Below, in pieces: positions 48,973 to 60,602 of a stretch of 64,000 nucleotides of DNA (the first letter of the stretch is position 1; every line of letters begins with the position of its first letter). Source of the stretch: Sambucus nigra (lineage: Eukaryota; Streptophyta; Magnoliopsida; Dipsacales; Adoxaceae); assembly GCA_949130495.1 (NCBI GenBank), contig OX422207.1:711856456-711920455 (forward strand), written 5' to 3'. Below the pieces are notes generated by a model. The model worked only from the letters and a program-made list of their open reading frames with translations, was not told the DNA's origin and searched no databases. The translations under genes were made by a program, and so were the position numbers.

Positions 48973-51964
48973 TGTAATACCCCGTATTTTTATGCATTCT
49001 AAATTTGGGGATTTGTTAAATTTAATGTGAGTTATTAATTTAATATAAATCTAGAAATTAATTATTTTTGTAATTACTAACGTGACGAGAGTTAGTAATC
49101 ATTGGAAACTTGTTGAATATTACTAATGAGTAAAGTAATATATAATATTGGTTTTATTAAATGTCACGAGTGAATAAAATGACAATTTTGGAAATTTAAG
49201 TCGGGACGCGCCCGTGTCGTGTCGGGACTAAATGTTGATTAATAAAAGTGAATAAATTATAAGTCATACGTATGGTCATTTTGAGTGCGCCAAAGTGTCC
49301 GGAAGGGTCGATATAGTCAAAATAATGTACCCGGGGGTTTAGTTTGGGTCTCGGGGCGTTTTTAGGCCTAATTAACACCTCGGGAGGGCGTTTTGGACAT
49401 TTTATATTTTTAAGCCTGAAAACCCACGAAAATTGTAAGGTTATATCAGATTCTTAGGGTTGCCTTCTAGGGTTAACTCAACCAAAAACAAGAAACAACC
49501 ATTAGAGAAGGAAGGAGAGAGCTTCCCAAAGAGTTCTAGGTGAAGAACTCCTCTGTTTGCGCCGCCGTCGCCGCCAAACGATAGATCGCGTAATAAGGAT
49601 CATCACCACACCGATTTCATCCACAAATCAGAAACAAAAAAATCTCCAAGAAAGTATTTATCTTGCTTAATTTCGTTAATGCTTCATTCATGTTAGTTTA
49701 GGGTTGATTAGGCTGAGTTTTTATGAAAGAAAACCCATGTTGGTGTTTAGAAATCGCATGTTGTAGTGATATAAACAATAATCTGGAAATCCCTTTCACA
49801 TGTAGAGGTTGAACCACGAATTTATATTGGTTTAGAAGTAGAAATTCTGGGAAAAGAATAAGAATAACTAAGTTAAAGAAATTTCTAGGGTTCATGAGAA
49901 TTATATAAGTTTTGGCCCTTTTAACCCATGAATCTTGATGAAAACCCGCATGCTTTACGTAAAATACAGATAATTTGGGTGGGTTTATAATGTTTGTGGT
50001 ATAAATTTATGGGAGTTTGGGAGTTTAAAATTTGAATTTTGATGATGTTGCAAGATAGAACCCGTAACTGGTATTCTGCAGATTCGCCATACCTGTTTGA
50101 TCGATCGATCGACGCATCGATCGATCGAGCTCCTGCCATCGATCGATCGACCCCTCCGGACAGACTCACATTTCCCTTTCCAAATAGTTGAATTCAATTT
50201 AAATGAGTAATAATCTTTGGACATCCTTATTAAAATATTTTGGGAGATAAAGAAGACCAATAGTACTTATTAAAAATATGAAACCTTTAATGTAAGACGA
50301 GATTTACATTTTTCGGGTATGTTTACATATAAGGGGCTATGGAACTATGTATTAAAAGGGGAGACGCGTAAGGTAGTTACGTTGGAAAATAAATGAGTAC
50401 CTATTGAAATTACACTTGGAAGGTTAGAAATCTATGTGTGTCACTTGATAAGTTGGGAAAATCCCACAAATTAAGATAAGAGGCAAACGTTATACGTAAT
50501 AACTAAATAACGAGTAATAAGGACACATATCATAATTATGGATCGTGAGTATGTACCTAAACTTGATCTGGCAATAGTAGTATATTTATAGGATTGTGTT
50601 TATGCATATACTATATACGTGTAAAAATCATGCCCGAGCTACTTGCTATCTCTGAGGTTACCGCGCTGGGACAGTCTTATCTCGATGGGACCTTTATGGG
50701 GGATATTGACTCGTACCCTAGAAGATAGAAATCCTTTGGTACAGGATATCGAATTGATAGTCAGACGGTCCTAAGAAACGCGAGGGCATGTGCTGACCTC
50801 TTAGAGACTTGGAACTATGCTTTGCCTCAATATTGTTTGTGTTTTGTTTCTATACAGTTCGAGAGTGATTCCGAACTTATATTTCCCTTAGTACGAGTGA
50901 TACAAGGACTGGATAGCAGAGTATGCCTTCACCATAATTATTATGTGGGGTGCTGTTAGAATATATATATATATTGTATGAGTATTATTATATATATTTG
51001 AATCTGGAATTTGGGAACTACCTGCTGTGTCTATGGTAAGTAAGAATGGAATAACTATTTCAATTTGGGAATAAGTGTTTGAAAAGTATAATGTGTTACT
51101 GAGAAACTTTATTAGTAAATAAGGTTTAAATGAGAACTTTGTTGTTAAATGAAATTAATCTCTTAAACAATTTAATTTTTCAGTTAAATCTTACGAGCAA
51201 CCTAAGATAAGATAAGTTAAACCGTTGGGAAGGTTAGTGCGATAGGCGTGCACATTAGAAGAAAGGTGAGAATTTCTCAAGGGAGTGCCGCACTAATATG
51301 TTGTTGTATTGGCCAGTAAACATTTTAAATACTTGCTAAACAAATTATAAATCGTTTTTACAATCGGGCTCTGACCCGTTTCCATTTCCTCTTCTCTCTT
51401 GTATATATATATGTATATATTTCAGGTGCCCAACCACAGGGGCGTCTTGCATAGGATCCTTTGGAAGGAACGCGCTGTAGCTTAGGTGGGAGTTGCAGGC
51501 CTCTTGCTTAGACGACCTCATTTGTTGATTCCACTTCTAACACTATTTATTCAGTTGGGCATGTGTCGCCCTTTTCCATTATTCAGTTGTTTTATTGGAT
51601 ATTGTGATTCGTTTATTTCCAGTATTTACACTTTGGGATTTATTATTGTCAGGATTTTTTCCTTTGAGTTTTAAATGTTGGATTCAATTAGTTGAATGTT
51701 AAATCATTTGGATTATATGTTATAGGATAGTTGTTGTGTGATTCCTTAACTATGAATTATGTAAAGTTAAATGTTGGTTTATAAAAATAAAAATTGGAAA
51801 GTAATGTATAAAAATGGTTTTGACACTTAGCTTAATTATTTAGGGTGTTTAAATTGGAAAAGTTATTTTTACGACAGTGATGCTAAGAATGAACCGGCCG
51901 TTCACCTTGATTATAATTTAATAAAGGACTGATCACCCGGTATTTAATTAGGCGGGGTGTCACA
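48973..51964 (+). repeat. 5' LTR of element 4
   Basis: TGTAATACCCCGTATTT at the start and GGCGGGGTGTCACA at the end. It carries three CGATCGAT palindromes (50099-50152). The block CTGACCCGTTT, TC-rich, TATATATATATG, then TTTCAGGTGCCCAACCACAG (51368-51440) is shared by the other LTRs here. Confidence 0.93.
50099..50152. repeat. CGATCGAT palindrome cluster, 5' LTR of element 4
   Basis: Three TCGATCGATCGA-type palindromes. The 3' LTR has a fourth; the difference is a 22 bp segment bounded by the repeated motif itself. Confidence 0.87.
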
Positions 51965-51966
51965 GG

Positions 51967-51978
51967 TGGTATCAGAGC
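51967..51978 (+). other. Primer binding site of element 4
   Basis: TGGTATCAGAGC, two bases after the LTR end at 51964. Confidence 0.93.
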
Positions 51979-52156
51979 ATCCGGTTCTAGTGTCCTTTAG
52001 GATCTGTACGGTTTATCTCATTTCCAGATTAGCGTCTTTGATTTAGAGCCCTAAGATTAGGAATGTTGTATTCATCTTTATGCGTTGGAAATTCGTGCTT
52101 CTGCGATTTGACGATGTGAATGTTGAACTTTTTCAGATTAAATTTTAAAATTTCAG

Positions 52157-53040
52157 ATGGCCCATCAGGACGAACAAGCTAATTTCATTGGGGAAGTTAA
52201 TAAGCAAGGACAACTCACGCCTCAGGTGTCTCCAAAAAGGGTACCAATCGCCGAATTTGCGGGCATTGTGGCACAAGAAGTTACCACTGCAGTCTTACAG
52301 TACCACGAACGCAACATGAAACTTAGAGGAGGCAAAAGACCTAGAGAGGTAAATCAAATGCATGTGACTATAGTTGACAATTGTGCGAAGGCACCGAAAT
52401 TGAGACAACAAACCACTCAAGACCAAGACAGTTCCATAAGTAACCAAATTTATGTAAAGGGCCAAAAGTGTCAGGGCCAACAAAGTTGGGGTCAAAATGA
52501 AGTCACAAAGAGGTGTTTCAAATGTGGAAGGAACGGTCATAAACGTCAATCTTGTCCAAATCAGACTGGGGAGAAACTACAACCCGACCAACGAGGAATT
52601 TCGGAACTCTGCTATAAATGTGTACAATAGGGTCACAAGTGGAGGGATTGTCCTCAACCTGACATCGTTTTCTGCAAATTTCTTACCAAGGCCAGCAAGA
52701 CCAAGGAAAAAGTAAGACTAGTCAACAACGTAGTGAAGTGAGACAGTTTCGAGGGAAGTGCTTCCAATGTGGCAGGAATGGCCATAAGCGTCAGGATTGC
52801 CCAGAGAGGAATGGGGCCCCATGGCAGAAGGAAGCTAGTAATAAACCACAGAAGCCACCTCCACCTGCCATTCTAGTAGCCTCAGTTCAACAGAGGCAAT
52901 TACAGTATGGACGTGTATGTAACGTCCACCAGATAGCAGCACCTCATGTCCCAACCGAGATACAAGGTACGTTCCTTATACTGGGTGCTACGGGTTGAGT
53001 TTTAAGTGGTACTAGGGCACTGCACTATTTTAGGGCTATT
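52157..53040 (+). pseudogene. Element 4 gag C-terminal part with three zinc knuckles and protease start
   Basis: ATG 52157 opens a frame (MAHQDEQANFIGEVNKQG) with no clear capsid domain. Three CCHC motifs follow: CFKCGRNGHKRQSC (52514-52555), a second knuckle with a TAG inside it (52610-52651) and, in another frame, CFQCGRNGHKRQDC (52759-52800). The Gln/Pro-rich linker and RVCNVHQIAAPHVPTEIQGT lead to a decayed protease start in which LGATG replaces the usual DSGAT or DTGAT. Compared with element 2, most of the capsid domain is missing. The product would be non-functional. Confidence 0.75.
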
Positions 53041-56000
53041 CATTTTTATGAGCCTTAGGTATATTAGCCACGACGATGAGTAAGGTGTCATGCGTAGACT
53101 CACCATTTGGGGGAAAGAGTCTTTGATTTTCTTTATTTGAAGGAGTGCCGACATAGAAATTAATAACTTTATTTTTAACCGCGATAAATATTGATGTTAG
53201 ATATGCATGAGTATAAGGTCGTTTTTGGCATGCTAGAGTTTCGGTAGGAGTATCGTCCCGGCCATTTCGGGGTGGAAAAAGGTGTTTTAGTGGCAATGCC
53301 TCGCCCAGAGGAAGGATTTGCCAATAGGAATGTAAAGGTAGAAGTACGACGGTTATTCTCGAAGGATGAGGCATGTTTCATGTGACACGAGCGAGTCACT
53401 ATATTTTGTTCATTTCTAGATTATCATATGAGACGAGTTTATTGTGTATAACTACAAAGGATATTATTATGTGAATATTTCTCCTTAGTGTAGCAGGATT
53501 TTCCTTAGTGCTATCCGCGGAGGATGAGTGAATATATTAATAGTGTTATATATTTTATTGAGGTTATTCATTTTAGTGATGTGATATACGAGTATAATAT
53601 GGTATTGATTACAACTTTTTAGAAATGGTCAGTACGATAGTGGGCAGTTAGTGCAAGACTATCGGAGTGGTTGCATTAGTGCAGCATGTTTTATTGTGGC
53701 GAGGCCTCACCTGCAAGAGGGTTGGACTCGCACTTATATTATCTATCCTAGAGACTTCGGGAGAGATAGTGGGCTCGAGATATTCGATACCGGTGTGTGT
53801 AGGGACTTTGTTGTTATGATTCAGTGTATATTGGGTTTACTGTTGAGCGAAAAGATTTGTCTCATTATCATGTGGAACGCTCAGGACTTGGTGATAGGTA
53901 GAGAGCAATAATATATCTACCCTTTAGAGATGTGATAGTTAAGAGTTAGACTCCTATGTTTAGAATCAGGATTTTGAGAGTCCTGATTGTATGTGTAAGA
54001 GGTTTGTAAATAGTGATTACCACCAATACTGGATGATAGTGGATTGGCGAAATGTTCTTTGTGTAGATGTAATTACGGGAAATGATGGAACTTGTCTGTC
54101 AAGGAACGGAGTTAAAGGGTACATGATATGGACGGAGGACCTAACAGATTTTGATAACCGACAATGCTAGGTAGTAGTGTATCGGGGGGGTTCCTTGTTT
54201 GGGTTTCGCTTTGCGAGACATCCCACGCATGAAAGTTAGCGTAAGGTTGGAAATAGGGAGATGCCTAGTCAGTAGTTCACGAGTTCAGTACCTCAGTCGT
54301 ACAAGGAACGGGTAATTGTATATGTAAGATGGAAGTTGAATTATGATTTAAGGCCAATAAATTCGGTTGTGTGGTAAGAATGCATCAAAAGTTTTGTTTT
54401 ATCGCCATGAGTTGAGGGGTGGAACGATTATAGGAGGATTTAAAAGTTTTTGATTTCTAGGGTGATTGAGAGTACCCAAGTGTTGTAAATGCATTCAGAA
54501 CATAAGGAAAATAAGGAGTTTAGATGATTTTAGTGTGGATTATCTGGGAAGAATTTTTAATACAAGAGACGGGATTCGTATTTTTTTGCATGTATAGATC
54601 ATTAGTGATTTATTTTAATTATTGTACTTATTCGAGAGAATTATTGTGTTTATCTAAAGAGATTTGAGATTCGTAGTCCCTATTTTGTTGATTGTGGGAT
54701 TTAGATGATCTATACCTTGTATTTTGTGGGAAACAGGTAATTTTATCGATGAGTAGCGCTCTGTACGCTCTCCCTGGGAGGTCGGGGTGTTACAAAGTTG
54801 GGCATCCTGGTTAGCTAATGTTAAAATCGTCCGAGTGGAAGGGACGTGGGAATGTATGTGACGAATATATGTTTGTGGGACTAACATAACGAGGAGGAAG
54901 TAGTAGAGGGAATTAAACGTTGCATGAAGAACGATAATCCATACATATATATACATATACGGGTGTGATTAGAGTAGCTCACCCGAATTTAGTTGGAAGG
55001 TTGTGGAAAGCCATTTAAAAGCGGTATTCCTTGAGAAGGTTAGAATTTAATCATTATGGAGAATGCTCGGAGCAGAGTTGTAATTAGTCAAATGTGAAAG
55101 CGACTTACGCATACAAAGAGTGATGATGTTAGTATGGTCTAAAAGGTCCAGAAGTGCACTTAGTGGAGAAAAGTGCACGGGTCAGAACTTTTGGTACACG
55201 CCAAGGAAATAAGGGAGTATTAAGTGTCACCTAATGTGAGACATTTCTAGGAAAGCACGATGTTTAGCAGGACATAGTGAGTAGTCTCTGCATGCACCAC
55301 TCATAGATAGAAATCGGTTGAAATAAGAAGAAAAACCATAGAATTATGTGGCTATCGACAATTCCTATAATGGGAGAGGCCGATAGAGTCAGTAAAATTT
55401 CTCGGATGGGTTACCATCTTCAAGATAAGATAAAGGGTTCATCCGAACGTATGAAATAAATCGCCCAGGAAGGAAGTGATTGACATTCCTTTGGGGTGAT
55501 TTACAATGTGCCCCAGTCTTCCTTTGAAAGGAAGGGATCGCGCCGGTACGCGGTCCTGCACGACATTATTTTCTGAATCGGGATGAGATTTTTGAATTCC
55601 TCCTTCAATATGGGATTTCAGGAAAACAACAGAGATAACATTTCGTTATGATTTGAAGGTATCACCCATAGCCGAGGAGCAAGCGCATGGTGATTAACGA
55701 TTAGTGGGGCCTCGCGAAGAAAATTTTGGAGGCGTGATGATCATTTCATTGCCACAACGGATATAACTAGCATGTGAAGTACAGTAGGGTAGAGTTCCGT
55801 GGAAGCACTCGTACCTGTTTGTCGTAAACGAGATGCTTATGGAAGTTTTAGTGTGGAAAAACCTTAACTATTCTCCCTCTGCGTAGGTTTAGAGGTAAGC
55901 GAATAACCAGAATTTTGTATCGGTCGAGAATAATCCGACGACTATGGTGGAAGTCCACGACTGTTTGGGGCGAACAAGTGTGGTCAGATGTTCGTATGGT

Positions 56001-56309
56001 TTCTCCCAGAATGGGAGTTTTGTGTTTAGATAAATCCGAGTAGTTGTCATCTAGTGAGGTGCGACCTCCCAATGACATTGACATAATGGAAATAAATAGT
56101 GTATATGCGTGCCTTATGAGAATGTTGTCGGATAGGAGCACAATGTGAAGTATCTTTAATAAAGAGTGTTAAACCAACTTGCTCTGAGGAGGGGGCTATA
56201 GTGATTGAACGCCTTACTATGTGGATAGGTTGCGTACTGATAAGGTATCCAAAATGTGTTTTACCAGGTAGGCCTTCTTTTTCGAATTTTGGGACGAAAT
56301 TCCGTTATT
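53041..56309 (+). mobile_element. Element 4 decayed protease/pol region
   Basis: Early fragments align by eye with the protease region of element 2 (CVDSPFGG at about 53095, a PRPE-like segment near 53300). After that no RT, RNase H or integrase motif is recognisable, and every ORF is short. An inverted copy of the GTCTCGCAAAGCGAAA motif of element 1 lies at 54180-54235. The region may be deleted, scrambled or simply old. Confidence 0.6.
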
Positions 56310-56321
56310 AGGGGGGAAGTA
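56310..56321 (+). other. Polypurine tract of element 4
   Basis: AGGGGGGAAGTA directly precedes the 3' LTR and matches the tract of element 2. Confidence 0.85.
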
Positions 56322-57051
56322 TGTAATACCCCGTATTTTTATGCTTTCTAAATTTGGGGATTTATTAAATTTAATGTCAGTTATTAATTTAATATAAATC
56401 CAAAAATTAATTATTTTTGTAATTACTAACGTGATGAGAGTTAGTAATCATTGGAAACTTGTTGAATAATACTAATGAGTAAAGTAATATATAATATTGG
56501 TTCTATTAAATGTCACGAGTGAATAAAATGATAATTTTGGAAATTTAAGTTCGTGTCGAGACGAAATGTTGATTAATAAAAGTGAATAGATTATAACTCA
56601 CCCGTATGGTCATTTCGAGTGCGCCAAAGTGTCCGGAAGGGTCGATATAGTCAAAATAATGTACTCGGGGGCTTAGTTTGGGTCTCGGGACATTTTTAGG
56701 CCTAATTAACACCCCGGGAGGGCGTTTTGGACATTTTATATTTTTAAGCCTGAAAACCCACGAAAATTGTAAGGTTATATCAGATGCTTAGGGTTTCCTT
56801 CTAGGGTTAACTCAACCAAAAATAAGAAACGACCATTGGAGAAGGAAGGAGAGAGTTTGCCAAAGAGTTCTAGGCCAAGAACTCCTCTGTTTGCGCCGCC
56901 GTCGCCGCCAAACGAATGATCGCGTAACAAGGATCATCACCACACCGATTTCATCCACAAATCAGAAACAAAAAAATCCCCAGGCAAGTATTTATCTTGC
57001 TTAATTTCGTTAATGCTTCATTCATGTTAGTTTAGGGTTGATTAGGATGAG

Positions 57052-60000
57052 TTTTTTGTGACACCCCGTCTAATTAAATACCGGGTAGCTACTCCTTTAT
57101 TAAAATTAATACAAAATGCCAAGTTGGTTCAGTTAATAGCATCACTGTCGAAAACATTTTAATGATTATTAACCACCTAGTATTTAAAAGCGAGTTGCCA
57201 ATTTTAAATTAAATCTGATTAACATGAAGTAAGTGAAGAATAAAAGAATAACATAACCATGCACAATAAAGTCCCAATAGTGTAATCAACAAGTAATAAA
57301 GAGTCTGGAGGAAATACTCCTCACAACAATCCCACAACTGAAATAATAAAACAAGTCTGAATCCTGAATTAATTACAATCCACAACCTGAATAACTGAAT
57401 ATAAAATGTCTCTAAAAGAAATGGGCGACATGCCCTATAAATGATGAAACTGAATATGGAGTCAGAACTAGAAAAGAAGGCATCTACTATCAAGGCCCTG
57501 TAACTTCCACAACAGCTACATCTCGTCACCTGAATGGAAATACTATGCATGGTGTCCTTGTGGCTGGGCACCTAAAAGGTTTTTGCAAAAAAAGAGATTT
57601 GAAAGCAAACGGGTCAGAGCCCGAAAGTGGAGAGTATTTTAAAAGCAGCAAGTGATTTAAATTACAATTGAACATCACATATTATAAACACGTTAATTGC
57701 GTACTATCACATGAGTTCCTTACCTCTCCACTACTGTGCACGTCTAACGTATGCCTTTAACCCATCCTAGTTATGCCACTATCTAACTAGTTTATACCAA
57801 CCCTGCCTCCGCATTCAAACATAGAGTATCTACACATAACCCCAATTAAGCCATATTTATAACCCATGTTCACATTCGTTAATTTACTTATCTCAAGTGT
57901 TAGTTAAATTCTCATTTTTAACCCATTCGCATATCTTAGTCAATCACATCTACTAAGCAACAATGAACCCATCACAAATATTCACAATATGAATTCCCAA
58001 TGTTATCACTTGAATAGATATCTTTACTTAAACTCATATTCTCAATTATTTGCATTATCATTTACTGGAGGTTATCCCCTTATTTATCTTCTCAAGGAGT
58101 TACTATAAATTATTCTCATAATTAAACATGACAAGTCTGTTCATTTAACCGTATATCATTCACATCATAAATATACAATACAAGCACCTCGAGGCTAAGC
58201 TTCGGTGCACACATACTCTGCTATTCATCCCGGTACATCATGTACATAAGGATTACAAATTCCGAATCTCTCAGGAATTATTAGAATAAGCACAACACAC
58301 AAAAATGGAGGTGAACATAATTCAACATATCCATGGGTCAAGTACATACCTACGCTCCATAGTCAGCTGACTTATTAACTCACAAATAAGTCATTCTCTT
58401 GAACTATGTCCTCAAGGTACCAATCTAAATCCGAGCACACAAAGATTAGATGGCCCTAAGCGAACGTAAACCTCCCGTGATAGCAAGTATGGTAGGTATG
58501 TTATACACATAAGAAATCCATACACTAGGCATTCACACAGCCTAAGTAATCATATATCAATATAGATGTTCGCACATTTCATCTAGTTAATCTCGTACGT
58601 GTCAAATTTACTCCGAGTATTACATATCATATATATTCCGTTTGATAACTCTCTCGTCGTATCAATTTGGGTACTTAAACCTAACTCAAAAGGTTACTAG
58701 ATTTCTTATTAATTTCAAATGTTATCTCAGTGCTTAAAGTCCCTCCGTTACTACCCTTATCTTACATCATCCTCAATTCTCACTGTAGTTCCAATTCGAA
58801 CATTTTCTAATCGTACCTCACTCGGTAGACCCTCGAACGTAATATTAATCAATCCCATAAGTTATAGCATTCTCCGATAACAACTAAGGCCCTACTGACT
58901 TTAATTAAGTCCCACACTATCATATTAATCTTCCTAATAACCAACATCAACTTTGGAATAATCGTTAAACCTTAAAGAGAAACAATTGTCAAAATACAGC
59001 AGGGGTCGATCGATCGAACCTTCGATCGATCGACATTCTTGAGTCGATCGATCGATCAAGCAGGTATCAGCCCATAAATCCTTAACAGTTACGGGTTTGC
59101 ATCTTTTTACTCTTCTTAATCATCATTATAACGTCCAAAACTCTCAAATGAATACACTAATCATCCTACTAACATGTTTACTTCTTTCCCCACGTTTTAG
59201 ATTCATCAAATCAACATATAACATCACTTTCATGGATCAAATTACCCAAAATTCATATAAAACCTAGTTTTTCCTATTTCTTCAAGAACATCCCATAATT
59301 CCTTCAAATTTCAAAATTCTCTACTCATTAATCATAAATTCGTAGTTGTTATCATCTCAAATATAAACCTACATTAAAGTCCTACCCAAATTATGATTTA
59401 AACCATTCAAATCCATTTAATTTTCATTATTTATGAGAAATCTCCAATTCTATAGACACATGTAAAATATATGCTTTGAATCTTTGCAATATAAACCACT
59501 TTCCTGTAAATTTGATGTTTCGATCCGTTGTTGTTGTTTAAGGGCTGGTCCTCTCTCCATTCCGGTCACAATTTCGTCCAAATTGGTGGTGGTGGGTGGT
59601 GGTTTTGGTTTGGGGACTCTTTGTAACCTCTCCTCTAACTCACGTAAATCCCCTCTATGTTTTTGGCTGATCATGACCCTAATGGCCTAACCAAAAATAA
59701 ATAAATCAACACTAAAAATCGTGGGTCTTAATTCCTTAATTTTTAAAATTTCCAAAATACCCTTCCGGGTTGCCGGTTTGGCCTAAAAATGCCCTGGGAC
59801 CCAAACTAAACTCCCGGCTAGTGTTTTCTGACTATCTCGATCCTTCCGGACATGTTGGCGTGCTCAAAATGACCATACGGTTGATAAAAATAAAATTCAC
59901 TTTTAATTTAAATAATTACATTCCTGACGCGACTGTTACGCGCGTCCCAACAAAATTTCCCAAATTGTCGTATTTCAGTCTCGCGACAATTTTAATATTT

Positions 60001-60154
60001 TTAATATTCATATACTACCATATATACACATTATAATCAAATACCAACTCATATCTCGTTAGTATTTTATCCGGATTAATTATCAATTAATTCACATTTA
60101 ATTTAATTAATCCCATAAATAAATATCAATAAAAGTACGGGGTATTACATTTTT
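57052..60154 (-). mobile_element. Solo LTR (minus orientation) in the 3' LTR of element 4
   Basis: Sequence 57057-60149 begins TGTGACACCCCGTC and ends GGGGTATTACA, with TTTTT on both sides (57052-57056, 60150-60154). There is no primer binding site, polypurine tract or second LTR. The host LTR resumes exactly after it. Such a structure arises by recombination between the two LTRs of one element. It is related to, but clearly diverged from, the LTRs of elements 2 and 4. ORFs at 57209-57571 and 59484-59690 have no known domain. Confidence 0.9.
59005..59057. repeat. CGATCGAT palindrome cluster, solo LTR
   Basis: Three TCGATCGA-type palindromes about 1.1 kb from the LTR 5' end, the same relative place as in elements 2 and 4. 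Confidence 0.87.
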
Positions 60155-60525
60155 ATGAAAGAAAACCCAAGTTGGTGATTAGAAATCGCATGTTGTAATG
60201 ATATAAACAATAATCTGGAAATCCCTTTCACATGTAGAGGTTGAACCACGAATTTATATTGGTTTAGAAGTAGAAATTCTGGGAAAAGAATAAGAAGAAC
60301 TAAGTTAAAGAAATTTCTAGGGTTCATAAGAATTATATAAGTTTTGGCCCTTTTAACCCATGAATCTTGATAAAAACCCGTATGCTTTACGTAGGATATT
60401 GCTAATATGGGTTTATAATGTTTGTGGTATAAATTTCTGGGAGTTTGGGAGTTTAAAATTTGGATTTTGATGATGTTGGATGATATAACTCGTAACTGGT
60501 ATTCTGCAGATTCTACATACTTGTT

Positions 60526-60602
60526 TGATCGATCGATCGAACAAGTAGTATCGATCGATCGACGCATCGATCGATCGAGCTCCTGCCATCGATCGATCGA
60601 CC
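60526..60602. repeat. CGATCGAT palindrome cluster, 3' LTR of element 4
   Basis: Four TCGATCGATCGA-type palindromes. The 5' LTR retains three. Confidence 0.87.
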
